Shown here: positions 1 to 10,429 of the stretch, one piece after another
How the letters are laid out: the number at the start of each line of letters is the position of its first letter
Position numbering within the stretch: the first letter of the stretch is position 1
Source: Haemaphysalis longicornis
Lineage: Eukaryota; Arthropoda; Arachnida; Ixodida; Ixodidae
Direction of reading: 5' to 3'
Assembly: GCA_013339765.2 (NCBI GenBank)
Contig: CM023448.1
Span: 113,902,008 to 113,966,007, forward strand
Length of the DNA stretch: 64,000 nt
Notes under the pieces: generated by a model
Told to the model about the DNA's origin: nothing
Seen by the model: the letters and a program-made list of their open reading frames with translations, nothing else
Database searches by the model: none
Made by a program: the position numbers and the translations under genes

Positions 1-143
1 CGACGCTACATTTCACCAGCTTATCATTTGGTAGGGCGTTATCAACGATAGAGCTAACACTGGGTTGGTTTATGTCCCGCCCACAAACTGAGTCGATAAG
101 GAGTTTATAGCGGTCACTGTCTGTAATTACGCCTCGCTGAGCC
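1..143 (-). CDS. Open reading frame running off the window edge, unrecognised
   Basis: On the minus strand an ATG at 143 opens a frame with no stop through to base 1, about 47 codons. It begins MAQRGVITDSDRYK and has a normal mix of residues. A stop-free run this short can arise by chance, and the start has no other support, so this could be the first exon of a host gene, part of a transposon ORF, or chance. No domain is recognised. The neighbouring minus-strand exon at 661-922 lies upstream on the same strand, but a link cannot be shown. Confidence 0.25.
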
Positions 144-660
144 ATGATAGCGCACAACACCCACGTAACTGACGCTCTTAAAAATCGCATATCGAGTAAC
201 AATACCGCCAATACCGCCCTGAAGATTTACTTCTTGGGGTCGAGATTGCAAGTACCAGAACACCTAACAGAACTGCGATGACGAATGACCGGGAACAGGA
301 AACGCGTGCAGAGACTGTTCCGGCCGTTTGGACGCCCCAAAAGCTGATTTTGTTTCCGTGCGAGTGCACCATGCACGCGCAGTCCTTGTCAAAACGCTTG
401 TAGGCCACGCGAGAAGTTTCTTGGTCACACGAAACTCGAAACAAATGCCCGACGTCCACGAGTGACCGATATATTTTATGAGGGTAAGAACGAAAAGTGC
501 TGTCGCCAGCTTTCTGGGATAAAACACTTCAGTCTCTTTAAGAGGTAAATACGAGTTTTTAATTCTTTGTGGCCTAATACTGCTTGGCATGACCTAGAAA
601 CTTTCGACGAACACCACGTAATGCTGCGTGTGGGGTATACGACGGGCATATGCTGCTTAC

Positions 661-922
661 GCCCGTCATGGTCATCGGTGCATCGCTCATCTCGAGCGCC
701 ATGTACGAGCCGCGTGTGGGGTGGCGTGTTGATGGTGGAAGAGACAGGCAAGGCGGTGGCCGCCATGGTGTCCGAGTTGTCCAGCAAGTTTGGCGCCACC
801 ACCATCTTGTTGGCTGACGGGGCGTTCTGCACGCTGATGCGCGAGGAGCGCACTCGGGAGACGCCCCCTCCGGCAGATTTGGGTTTGAGCACGAAGGTGG
901 AGTTGCTCTGGTAGCGCAGTTT
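661..922 (-). CDS. Probable internal exon of an unrecognised host gene
   Basis: The minus strand shows a pyrimidine-rich 3' splice site ending ..CCGCTGCAG just before 922 and a GTAAGC donor just after 661. The enclosed 262 bases are open in one frame: 87 codons plus one base, entering in phase 0 and leaving in phase 1. Third positions are rich in G and C, unlike the AT-rich surroundings. The product starts KLRYQSNSTFVLKPK and is rich in Ser, Ala, Pro and Asn, with no recognised domain, so it may be a disordered linker. A plus-strand frame (567-914) over the same bases is also open, so strand choice rests on the splice sites. Function unknown. Confidence 0.45.
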
Positions 923-2336
923 CTGCAGCGGAGGCAGCGGAGAGACACGCTCAAAGTGCTCTCATCCCCTGGCAGGCACCGTTTAAGAAGTTGGTTGTAA
1001 AGGCACACGCGACTGGTAAAATGGCGGGAAGTCTGCAATCCTCGAAACGAAGGGAAGTAGCAGATGTGTCCTTATACGGCTGCTTTAGGAACTGCATCAC
1101 TGGTGTCTGGCTGGCTTGAAATGCGTTAAAGCTTCGACATGTACTTATTTTATCCATAGTTCCGACTTACTGTTTTTTTCGCGCACAGGTTGTCAAAGGC
1201 GCTTTAAAGATCTGTACGCAGCGCTTCCTCGGCTACCGCTGGATGAAGCCACCGATCTGCTCCAGGTGCGATCTTGTAATGCGAGCAGGCGAGCGGAAGC
1301 CGCGCCCGCGCACCGCGCGTCAGAGTCTCAGAGAGGAAGAAGAGCGCTCCCCGATAGGCCACGCGAGCCACTTTGTAAAGAAAATGAGTTAATTGAAAAG
1401 AGTTTGTTCAGTTGAGCCAACGCCTCTCAATATAATAACACACCGCCCTGCGGACTTACATAGACGATACCAGTTAAAAGAAGAGGAGGGTGAGGCTAGG
1501 AAAACGGGCACTTTTTGACGCTTGTTTCTCGTCAAAGAAATGCGTGCAAATCGGCTTATAGAACTCAGGATATGACCTAGTATACTTTAGTATGATAAAT
1601 TTCAGCAATGATTGAGGTGTATGCGCCTAGACTTACACGGGGCGGCTTGCTCACGACTAAGCTGTGATGCGGGGCTGGATATGCCTTATTCTATTTTCGA
1701 GAATGAGCGCGATCGTATTTCCTATGGCTCTGGATGCTCCATTGTCTGGTGTCTGGTTCCTGGTTCGTGCGCGGGCAAGTGAATTTGCTCGTTTGTTTGT
1801 TCACACGGTATCAAATCAAATCACATTAAATCAAATAAAATTTAATCAAAGCAACTATACTTATTGTTCTACAATGAACGGGTAATTGCAAAAAGTAGTA
1901 GTCATACATGCGTGGGTGTTAAGAAGTCGACTGTTCTGGGATGTCTCCGATGAAATAACTAGGATAATAAATGCAATAAACTTATGGCAGCAATAAGTAT
2001 CAACATTAAGATTAAGCCCAATTGTTAAGCAGTCCAATACTCTGTAGAATATTATACAAAAAGTATAATTATGTGAAGGTAAACATGTAAGGAGAAAATA
2101 AAAAAAAGTACACCACTGATAATTCTGCATGATGGGATCACAAATTAGGCACTAGGAATAAACATAAGTTTAAAAAATAGTGCATATAGTTCAGGCGTGT
2201 AAGGGGACAATGGAGATGAAAGATGGAGTACCAGAGTATTTAAGGGTATCATTTAACACTTGTGTTGAGCGCCCTTACCATTGGCGCCGTAAGTGGAAAG
2301 GGCGAGAACATTTCTTCCCTCGTCCCTGCCCACTTA
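923..2336. other. No recognised gene; AT-rich intergenic or intronic DNA
   Basis: Short open frames in this stretch have no recognisable protein content. Bases 1800-2180 are strongly AT-rich with simple runs such as repeated AAATCAAAT-like words at 1806-1850. If 661-922 is a real exon, 923 onward would be its upstream intron. Confidence 0.5.
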
Positions 2337-2605
2337 AGCCCGTTCTACATGGGGCGAATTTCGCCGGGAAAATCGCGGATTCCGGCGAATTCGCAGATGT
2401 GGTGCCGCTTGTGGGACAAAGGGGTGTATTTTCATTGCTGTGGCAAATTTACAAATGTTTGAAACAGTCGGACTTCTTGTGTGAACGGGGCTTGGAATTT
2501 GGCAATTTGTCGCAGCAATAAAAATAAAAAATAGATCGTTTTGCAGCAGGAGCGGCGCCGCATCTGCGAATTCGCAGGCGAAATTCGCACCATGTAGAAC
2601 GGGCT
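2337..2605. mobile_element. Short inverted-repeat transposon (MITE), TTA target duplication
   Basis: The ends are inverted copies beginning AGCCCGTTCTACATGG, and similarity extends inward for about 65 bases on each side (2337-2405 against 2545-2605). TTA flanks both ends (2334-2336 and 2606-2608). A three-base TTA duplication suits the PIF/Harbinger superfamily, but no transposase is present, so assignment is inference. The 269-bp length and lack of coding capacity are typical of a MITE. Confidence 0.65.
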
Positions 2606-5544
2606 TTACGCGCTCACTTCTAGCTACGCAGTATAGGATGCCAACTCGCTCACTTTGTCAGGAAACAATTACACCACTAGCTTGGCCCCAAATATTCTTT
2701 TAACTGCCGCTTATGTTGCCTAATTACGGTGGAATGACTTCAAATTTTATTGCTATATCAATTTATTAGTTTACCACCTGACAATTGATTTCCTGCACTA
2801 CTTTAAAAATCACTGAAAAAGTAACTTTTGTCAGGAGAACTTAGTTTTTTGTTGCTTGTTTTTTCAAGAAGCTTTGGTTGACAAAATTAAAAATGCCGTT
2901 GGTTACACATACATCTGAAAAAAAAAAAAAACATCAGTTATACTGAAATGACTTTTCGGTTATTAAGATAATAAAATTGTCGGAACGGCCTTGGGGAACA
3001 CTGGAATGAGGATGACTACTGCTGGCACTGCCAATAACTGCATTTCTACATCTTTAGCTGATGGGATGGGACAGTGATGTGCGTTTCTACGGCCACGATC
3101 TATGGCCAGTATGCCACTGAGAAAAAAAAAATGGATGGTTCTGAGTCGCACTACGCGCTGTGAGTTGGGGAATTGGAAGCACCGCCCCGGGCAATGGGGA
3201 CGAATTGTCGGAGCCATAGCCTGATGCCTGGTGGCGCAAGGTTTCGCGTTACTTCCAATTAAATTTACTTCAGGAAGTCGTAGCAGATGCGACTTCATGT
3301 GGACCTGCTGTGGAAATCTGCAAGCTATATGAACCTGCAGGTCGGCGAACCCTCGTTGCTTTCTTAAGGTGACGTACAGTCATGGACAAATGAAATATGA
3401 ACACGGAAAATATGACCGGAAGACTCAAAAGTGAACGGCACTGTTCGTGGAGGTCCATGATGGCGCGCTGTTGGTATAATCTGGAAAGCCACATTTCCCA
3501 CCTTTGTTTTTGTAACTAAGCCAGGCGTCATTTTAACTTTCATGAAAGAAATTCCGCTATTTGTATGTTCTGGTTCGTTTTTTCGTGTTCGTCTTTCAAT
3601 TTCAACACGCCTGTACAAATCCTGTTTCTGGTGGCATTTTTTGCATGACAGGTTTGGTTGGCCACGAAGAAGTGAAGAAGAATCTATGGCTCATTGGATC
3701 GCAGGGAGGGCGAACATCGAGATTATTTAGACGCTGTTATTCGCGGAAGGGCAGAGCCCAGAAGGCAGCGTCGAGGCCCCGTAGAATACGTGGGAACGCT
3801 CGTGCATGCTTTATACCGGCCATTATTCTTGGTATATCGGCATGGTTAAGGAGGACGGCTGCCGCGGTTGCGCAGCCCGCCCTTCGAACCAGCAGGAAAT
3901 AAAGTATTCAAGTTCTTTTGGTTCCCTGGCCTCTGCCCTCGACGCCACCAGGCCGCGAAAATGGAAGAAGCTCGGCGCTGCCGATTTCTGAGGCGTGAGG
4001 CTAGACAAAGCTGTCGGCCTGACATCTTGTTCGGGTAGCGGACGATGGCGTGCGGGTTTCGTGGCACTCGCCGTTCCCCTCCCCCCAAGTCGCGCGCTCA
4101 GCAACGCCGCTCGCCTGAAGTGGGCTTACCGTTCCTCTGCGGGTGTTCCTGCACGCATGGCAGCAGGCCGCAGCAGCGGAAGACTGTTGGCTGCCATCAG
4201 AGGATGAGGAGCGCCGACAACGCCCAGGGTCCTGCCACGAGGATTCGGTGGCCTTCGCTCCCTCGCGCGGTGCTCACATTTTGCTCGCGTCCCGATTCAT
4301 CGCGGCGCGATGCGACATGCGGTGCGCACCGCTGGCCTCTATGTAACCCCCGGGCGACAGAGGCGCGTGCAGAGGCCCGATCGTTATCCTCTTCCACCGG
4401 AAAGGGATAGGCTGGTTTTATCGGATTGGGGCCGATACCCGCGCTGGGGATTGGCCAAGAAGCTGCCTGCAGCAATTAGGATGTGACCTGGATTACTTTA
4501 GATACAAAAAAGGAAGAAGGGAGAGAAAACGTTGGAATGTAGTAGAAGAGTGAGGAAGAAAAAAAAAGGAATTCAGAAATGACTGCATAGCGGGGAAACC
4601 GACCTGTCACCGCAACGTAGAGAAAGAAAGATACGTGGTACGCAGTTTGTGCGCAGCGCGTCCACTTTTGATAAGTGCACGAGTTGAGCCAAAAGGACAT
4701 GCCCAAATTCGCAGGCCTCCAGAACTGAGTAACGCTAAAAATAAACCCGAAAATATTAAAAATGAAAGGACACTGCAGGCTCACAAGAAAAATTCCTGGC
4801 CTGCACAGCTTAACTTCGCATGATAATAGATATCGTTCGTTTGTGAAATTCACAATTCACTGGCCCCCGATTCACTGATGAAGTTGGCAATGAGGCCATT
4901 GATCAGATGGCACGGAATGCGCTGCCATTTACACCACAGATGGCAAAATTAATTCTAAAAAGTACTTAAATTACATTACTCATTACTTTCACAGAATTTT
5001 CTAAAATGTAATTAAATTACATTAGAAATTACATGTCGCCGAAAGTACTGACATTAAATTACTATTCCTTTTCAAAAGTAATCAAATTACTTCAACAAAA
5101 ATTAATCATTCACACTACCAACTCAATGTATACACTTTATTTACTCTCATATATTCATATATACACTTTATTTACACTCATGAAAAAAACGCGCCTTCCT
5201 AGCAGCGGGCTTACACCAGTGACAAGTGTAACGAAGCCTTGAACACAATATGCACGTGTTTGTTTAACCCGACTGGCTGTCGCCCCGGCATTCCCGAAAC
5301 GCATGAAAAGGGAACGAAGAGGCACGAGAAAGCAGGAAGAGAAAGCAGGCATCGAAGCGTTGTTTCCTTCGCGTTTGTAGGGTTCCAATGCCCAGAAAGT
5401 CTCTGGGCATTATCTGGATATTGAGCGTGTCTGAGACCTACCTTGCACAATGATTATTATCGCAGTGGAGAAAGGGGTATTCCACTGATCAATATAAGGC
5501 CTAACAACGCGCTTTGAGGTACAACGTCGTAAACCGGTACCAGT
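2606..5544. other. Intergenic DNA without a recognised gene
   Basis: No open frame here shows a recognisable domain. Bases 3990-4480 are a GC-rich patch with several overlapping open frames (up to 121 codons at 4045-4410) that look compositional. Bases 4940-5200 are AT-rich and carry diverged repeats of an AAATTACATTA-type word, resembling an old AT-rich repeat. Confidence 0.5.
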
Positions 5545-5578
5545 AGCTTGACGTTATCAAACTTGATAACGTCAAGCT
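5545..5578. repeat. Near-perfect palindrome, 16-bp arms with 2-base spacer
   Basis: The arm AGCTTGACGTTATCAA is followed by AC and then by its exact reverse complement. It could fold into a hairpin. No gene abuts it, so a terminator role is not supported. It may be a trace of a small inverted insertion or the tip of a decayed foldback element. Confidence 0.8.
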
Positions 5579-6977
5579 TGACAGTAGGATGAGGTGTACG
5601 GGTACGACCCGTTCCGTTGAGGTAGAGGGGTTGGCGAGCTGCTTGAAGGAAAGTCGGCTGCGTTTCGACGACAAAGAGCCAAAGGTCAACTGTTTAATAC
5701 GTGGCGAGTAGAAAAAAACGGCGCTACAATAGCAACGCTGTCTGCGGACGTCCTCAAAACGACGTAACTTCCCCCACACTTCCTGCAATTATTTAAGGGG
5801 GCAAGGGGCCTCTCCTGAGTATTCGTTCCTCCATGCTTCATGTAGACGCATTTTGCGACCACCAGCTGGATGCGGATTCCGTGGCCGCCAGCCGGGTGCG
5901 CGCTTTCGCCAACCTAGCTAATTAACGCTTCCGCGTTATAATGAGTCAGATCGTTAAGGTTGGGGCCATTTGATGTCATGGAACGTCAAATTAGAAATGC
6001 ACCTATACCCAGTTTTGTCGGCCGAAAGCACGTGAAACATTATTGATTTAAATCCAGACTGCAACTTTCGAAGAAATGTGAAGATTTTCTGTTTTAGATT
6101 CATGAAAGGTGCGTAAACACGATTGCCTCTTTTGTCCATCTCGCCGACATGTGCGCTGACGCTTGCAACGCCAGCCGAGCCACACGACGTCATCCGCTGG
6201 TACACATATTAATATACCACGGCTTCACCATCGCAATGTCTATCGCGGTGTCGTTGCTGATCCCGCAGGCCATGCAAACACTTGCATGCCAAAAAACGCG
6301 GCAGATCACTGCCGCGTACCCCCATTACGCATGCGCAGCCCTCGGTGAAATCACCCTGACCTCTTTCATCTCCGCTGTTACCTTTCTTCCTCTCTCGTTC
6401 GCCGTTAGCACTGTATTGCCTTGCTCTCTCTCCTCTTCCTCACCTAGGTTTCAGGCAATCTACGCACCGATTTCTTTTGCGATTTGAGCCTACTATTTCT
6501 ACACGTAAAATTCTCGAAGTCAAGAGCATCCCCGCAGAGAGAGATAGCAACCGTCCATCACTTGCGCACAGGCGTAATGCAGCGTGTCTCATGCGTAGCG
6601 CCATTTGGCGCACCTACGGGACGAAGCTTTATCGGCTGCATGCCTTTGCGGCTTCGACTGCGTATATAGATTAGTGGCTGAGCAGGTGCGTTAAAAAGGA
6701 CGGCGAATGTCAGTGTAGTATCAGTTTAATGGAATGAGCCTTATTTGAAAAGGGCTAAATATCTACATCTCACGCTTCGAGGTGTTTTTTTTTTATTTGG
6801 ATGAGAGGTGCGTGGGATATGGGATGGGGTGGGTGGTTCTAACGAGATATAATTGTGAGGCCATTCCCGGCATGACTTTATTATCAAAAAATAGGTTCGT
6901 GTCCATTACACTTCTAAGAAGGGTCTCTATTTTATTGTCGAGCAGGGCACAAGAAACGTAGCAGTTAGAAGTCCTTC
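5579..6977. other. Intergenic DNA without a recognised gene
   Basis: Several open frames of 60-110 codons occur (for example 6149-6487 on the plus strand) but none shows a domain, coding bias or splice context. Nothing else is identified. Confidence 0.45.
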
Positions 6978-7479
6978 CATCAGCATCCGGAGTCGTCTTT
7001 ATGTTCCTTCTTTGGCTGCAGATTTTCAGTGTTCTCTTCAAAATCGTTCACGATGTTGAAGCAGCGCGGATTTGGGCCGGCGTCTTGCCCTTTATCATGT
7101 TGGCGACCGTCTTGCAGACGGCGTCGACAAGGCTCTCGAGGTGCAAGCGTTCCGCGGCCAATAAGAGTTCAAATAGCTCAGTCGTGTCCATTTCCAGAAA
7201 TGCCTTGTCGCCGGGGGATATGTCGCCAATCGGCTGCACTGCACGCTCATCGTCCTTCACGGCCTGTAGCATCGGTGGGTCGTTCTTGTGATGGGTGGCC
7301 CATTAGATCATCTTTTTCAAGGTATCTGATGTGACTATCGGCAGGTCCACCACGTCGCCTTCATCCATATCCGTTCAAAGGTCCTGAAGAATGTTGCTAA
7401 TTGTTCCGCACGACTTTGCCACTTCCACGTCGACGTTGACGACTCCAGCGTCGGAAGCTTGAAGCTTGACGTATGGCAT
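6978..7479 (-). pseudogene. Skp1: Skp1 processed pseudogene
   Basis: Skp1 is the adaptor joining cullin-1 to F-box proteins in SCF ubiquitin ligases. The minus strand from the ATG at 7479 reads like Skp1 from end to end with no introns: the N-terminal MPYVKLQ block, then LFELLLAA, and the hallmark CKTVANMIKGKTPAQIR near the C terminus. It is disabled by an in-frame TGA after about 34 codons (..NILQDL), a TAA about 21 codons further on (..LKKMI), and a one-base frameshift after the IRAA segment, after which the normal FNI-NDFEE continues in another frame. Absence of introns with full-length coverage indicates a retrocopied gene. Divergence from usual Skp1 in the middle suggests it is old or derives from a divergent paralogue. 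Confidence 0.9.
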
Positions 7480-7674
7480 TTCCGAATCGTGCTGGAAGTA
7501 ATTGGGAACGTTAGGTTTGACGCATGAACCATGCTATTGGTCTAATCTATAGGGCTTATGGGAACGATATGAGACGTGTACTGCGGGGACCGCCTGCCAA
7601 AGACGTCCTGAGAAAACAAGGCCCAAATGCTTGTCTTCTTATGTATCACTATTCACCCTACTAGGCTTGAGAAC

Positions 7675-7675
<1 letters not shown>

Positions 7676-7714
<39 letters not shown>

Positions 7715-7895
7715 AGCCTGCCGACGCAACACAGGCGACGAGGCGGGCCGTAGTGGAGTGCTCCAGATTAAATTTGACCACCTGGGCATCTTGAACGTGC
7801 GCCGAAATCTCGTACACACGGGCCTTTCTTCTTTTCGCCTGCACCGGAAAAGCGGCCGCCGCGGCCGGGAATCGAAACGGCATCCTCAGGCTCAG
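7676..7895 (-). mobile_element. tRNA-derived SINE (Ruka-like), head-truncated copy
   Basis: The minus-strand element is flanked by a 14-base duplication TAGGCTTGAGAACT (7662-7675 and 7896-7909). Its tail on the plus strand is a GATT tandem run (7677-7713), and its body matches the copies at 18306, 42062 and 51521. The tRNA-like head is cut: the box B-like segment near 7861-7875 is present, but the remaining 5' tRNA part is missing. Confidence 0.85.
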
Positions 7896-8269
7896 TAGGC
7901 TTGAGAACTGCCTGTGCGGCCCGATAGCAGGCCTCAAGGGATGCCCCATGAGTATCGGTACGCGTAGCTATAATCAGTACACAAAAATGCAGCATTCCAT
8001 CGATTTGACGACAACTGTTCACAGTGAAACGTGACATACCTGCTAGAACTGGGAAGCACTTTACCGACTGAACGCCACTTGGAAGGAAGGAAGGAAGGGC
8101 GTAGAAGGAAGGCAGGAAAGTTAACCTGTCTAGAGCCTAGTTTGCTATCCTGCACGTGGGAAAGGGAAAATAGGCAAAAAATAGAAAAGAAAGAATGAAG
8201 AGAAGTTGGAGTGGACACGTATGCCCAGCGCTGAAGCACTGACACGGATAGACACTGGAGGAGTTTAGT

Positions 8270-8584
8270 CTATAGTCTGGTGTTTAAGTTCGTCGCCCGT
8301 AGAAAGCGTAAAAGTTCCTTAGTCGCCTTCTGAGCGGATGACGGACAAGGCCAGTAGCGCAGAATCTTCTCCTCCGAAAATCGCCGCCGAGAGTCCAGGT
8401 TCCTCAGTGCTGACGACATCTTTTTTCTTTCAGCCGAGTAGCGTGGGCACTCGCATAAAACATGCCTGATCGTCTCCGGCGTGCCACACGTTTCGCACTC
8501 CTGACTTGCTGCCATACCTATTGTGTATGAATAAGCATTTGTGAAAGTCACCCCCAGCCAGAGAAGGCAAATAAGAGTTGCGTC
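8270..8584 (-). pseudogene. C-terminal Cys-rich segment of the I-type LINE
   Basis: Downstream of the solo LTR the LINE resumes with ATLICLLWLGVTFTNAYSY and a zinc-binding-like cluster, CETCGTPETIRHVLCECPRYSAER, typical of the end of tick and insect I-type ORF2 products. The frame ends at a stop near 8270. The preceding LPRSD residues lie on the other side of the LTR insertion at 9255 and above, so the two parts were continuous before that insertion. Confidence 0.85.
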
Positions 8585-9253
8585 TGTGGGGATCGCGACT
8601 TTCACGCGAACCCCTTTCTGGCTAGCTTCCCAACGCAGCCGGTGTTGCACAATTGTGCGCCTCGCTCGCGCGACGGGAGCCATACGGGAGGGCGCCAGCG
8701 ACCGGAGGGCTCGTTGTCGCCAGGGTGGAGGCGTTGACCCTTTTCCCTTTTGCCTTACCCGAGAACCAGTTCTTCCTCTGCACTAGCGCCACGGTTCGGC
8801 GAGGTCTGGTGGGTTGTCGCATGACGACAGGACGCTCTCTTGTCTTGGGGATGCGGTAGCGAGCGGACTTTTCGGCACGCCGGTCCGAACCTGGGGAACG
8901 CGCCACAATGGGACGCGTCCGGGCCAGCTGGGAGACTGCAACCGCGCTCTCACACGCAGCGCTCCGCTGCTCCGGTATGCCATCGGTGAGTCGAACCATC
9001 TCGATCTCTAGCGTTGTTTAATGCCTCGCTCACAGTGTTACCGTTATGGCCTACGATCCGTCTGTATGCAGTGTATCTGATTCGTACTTTGCAATAAATG
9101 CTGCCATTGATGTTTTGCCCTCGCCGCCTCCTGCCTTTGTCTGTCTCTGCAAACAACGGACCCGTCCGCAGCCGGCGCTCGCAAGGCATATTTGCTGAGC
9201 GTGGATGGCTGCGGGGTGGGAAATAACTAGTGTGTGAAATGTAGAACCCCACA
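8585..9253 (+). mobile_element. Solo LTR, 669 bp, inserted in the I-type LINE
   Basis: The element starts TGTGGGGATCGC and ends GAACCCCACA, giving the TG..CA ends of a long terminal repeat. It is flanked by a 4-base duplication CGTC (8581-8584 and 9254-9257). Removing it rejoins the LINE reading frame at LPRSD/ATL. A poly(A) signal AATAAA on the plus strand at about 9093-9098 supports the plus orientation. No internal coding region is present, so it is the product of LTR-LTR recombination. It differs in sequence from the LTRs at 41083 and 46214. Confidence 0.85.
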
Positions 9254-9260
9254 CGTCAGA

Positions 9261-9888
9261 CCGTGGGAGGCTTAGTGGAAGGGGACGCTGCAGGTGCGGG
9301 TCAAGGGCACCAATGCGTGCACATGTGAATTCATCTGGATGCCATTGGGAGATTGCTGTTTCCCGGGCAAGTATGCGGAGGGCCCTAGCTGCGTCCATCC
9401 TAGACAGTGGGATGAGCACAGTCGCCGCTGTTTGATGCGCCAGCCGGGCGGCAGCGTCCGCACTTTCGTTGCCGACAATGCCGCAGTGGCTGGGAAGCTA
9501 CTGCAGGGTGACATCATGACCCGCCTGGGTAGCATGGTCGTACACCATTCTTATTTCTGTCAGGAGCTGTTCGTGAGGTCCCCGGCACAGGGGTGACTGG
9601 AGTGACTGAAGTGCAGCCTTCGAATAACAGAAGATAGCCCATCTGCGGAACGAAGTTTGCTCGATGGTGTGAAGGGCGCAACGGATGGCCGTAAGTTCTG
9701 TAGCCGTGGAGGTTGTAGGATTGGCTATCTTGAATTGGCTGGACAGTGACATTTGTGGAATAACCACAGCGCCGGCAGAGCCCGACGATGTTACCGAGCC
9801 ATCGGTGTATACATGGGTTCGGTCATTGTATGTCTCGTGCAGGTATGTCAAAGTTAGCTGTTGGAGGGCTGGTATGGGAAGATCGCGT
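9261..9888 (-). pseudogene. RNase H domain of the I-type LINE
   Basis: The minus strand reads RDLPIPALQQLTLTYLHE, then the RNase H core: HVYTDGSV (first Asp), TATELTAIRCAL (Glu), and IFCYSKAALQSL, where the usual third Asp of the FCDSK motif is Tyr. After GHDVTLQ the expected Trp codon is TAG. Past it the frame continues LPSHCGIVGNESADAAAR, so the fourth acidic position is kept. The domain is inactive by both the stop and the lost aspartate. Confidence 0.85.
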
Positions 9889-9891
9889 TTT

Positions 9892-10224
9892 AAATGCAGA
9901 GCATTTCAGTAACTCACGATGTCACCCGCGTTGGCGTCCGTAGTCCGCACCGCACCCCTCCCTACTATATATAAAAAAAGAAATACTATCTGGCGCCAGG
10001 TTTCGATCCCTCGACCCTGCGTGCGGAACGCAATGTACATTGTGCTCTAACCACTGCGCCACAAAGCCAACACAGAACTGGAGGCTACGGACGAGCCTTA
10101 TAACCTTGACTCATTCAAATTACTGCTGACGAGCGCTCTCTCGTCAGCAGTTGCCACAAGTGCAACAGCATTAACGTAACGAAAACTACTTAACGTCGTG
10201 CGCCCCCGGAAATGCTCTGCATTT
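9892..10224 (-). mobile_element. tRNA-like element with palindromic termini, inserted in the LINE
   Basis: Each end is a 15-base hairpin: AAATGCAGAGCATTT at 9892-9906 and its reverse complement at 10210-10224. Inside, minus-strand bases about 10070-9990 resemble a tRNA with a box B-like GATCGAAACC stretch. A related copy occurs at 35360-35690 with the same order: hairpin, AT run, tRNA-like part, then a CTTGACTCATTCAAA segment. It interrupts the LINE between RT and RNase H. Whether it is a SINE or a hairpin-ended DNA element is unresolved. Confidence 0.6.
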
Positions 10225-10429
10225 GATCATGCCCCTCGCGAGGGGGATGTTTCAATGCGTCTTCCTACTGGCCAGTACACTCGTCGCCATCTGTCGGATG
10301 TTGTGCGAACCCTTTGCGGCTGATGGCACGCGATTTGAAACGACATTTGCATATGATCAAACTGAAAGGCTCTCCAAGAAAAACAAATACCATGGCCAGA
10401 GTTTCTGCAGTGGATGTAGTTTTTTTCTT
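10225..10429. other. Extra DNA in the LINE, unassigned
   Basis: Between the palindromic-ended insert and the end of the RT frame lie about 200 bases not expected in an I-type LINE: the protein runs from IPGVKKK into unrelated residues before RDLPIPAL resumes beyond the insert. It includes an inverted CCCCTCGCGAGGGG at 10230-10243. It may be part of the same insertion event or an older one. Confidence 0.4.

Noticed and set aside
9990..10075. Functional tRNA gene
   Set aside because: The tRNA-like part lies inside a hairpin-ended insert repeated at 35360-35690 and lacks a good acceptor stem.
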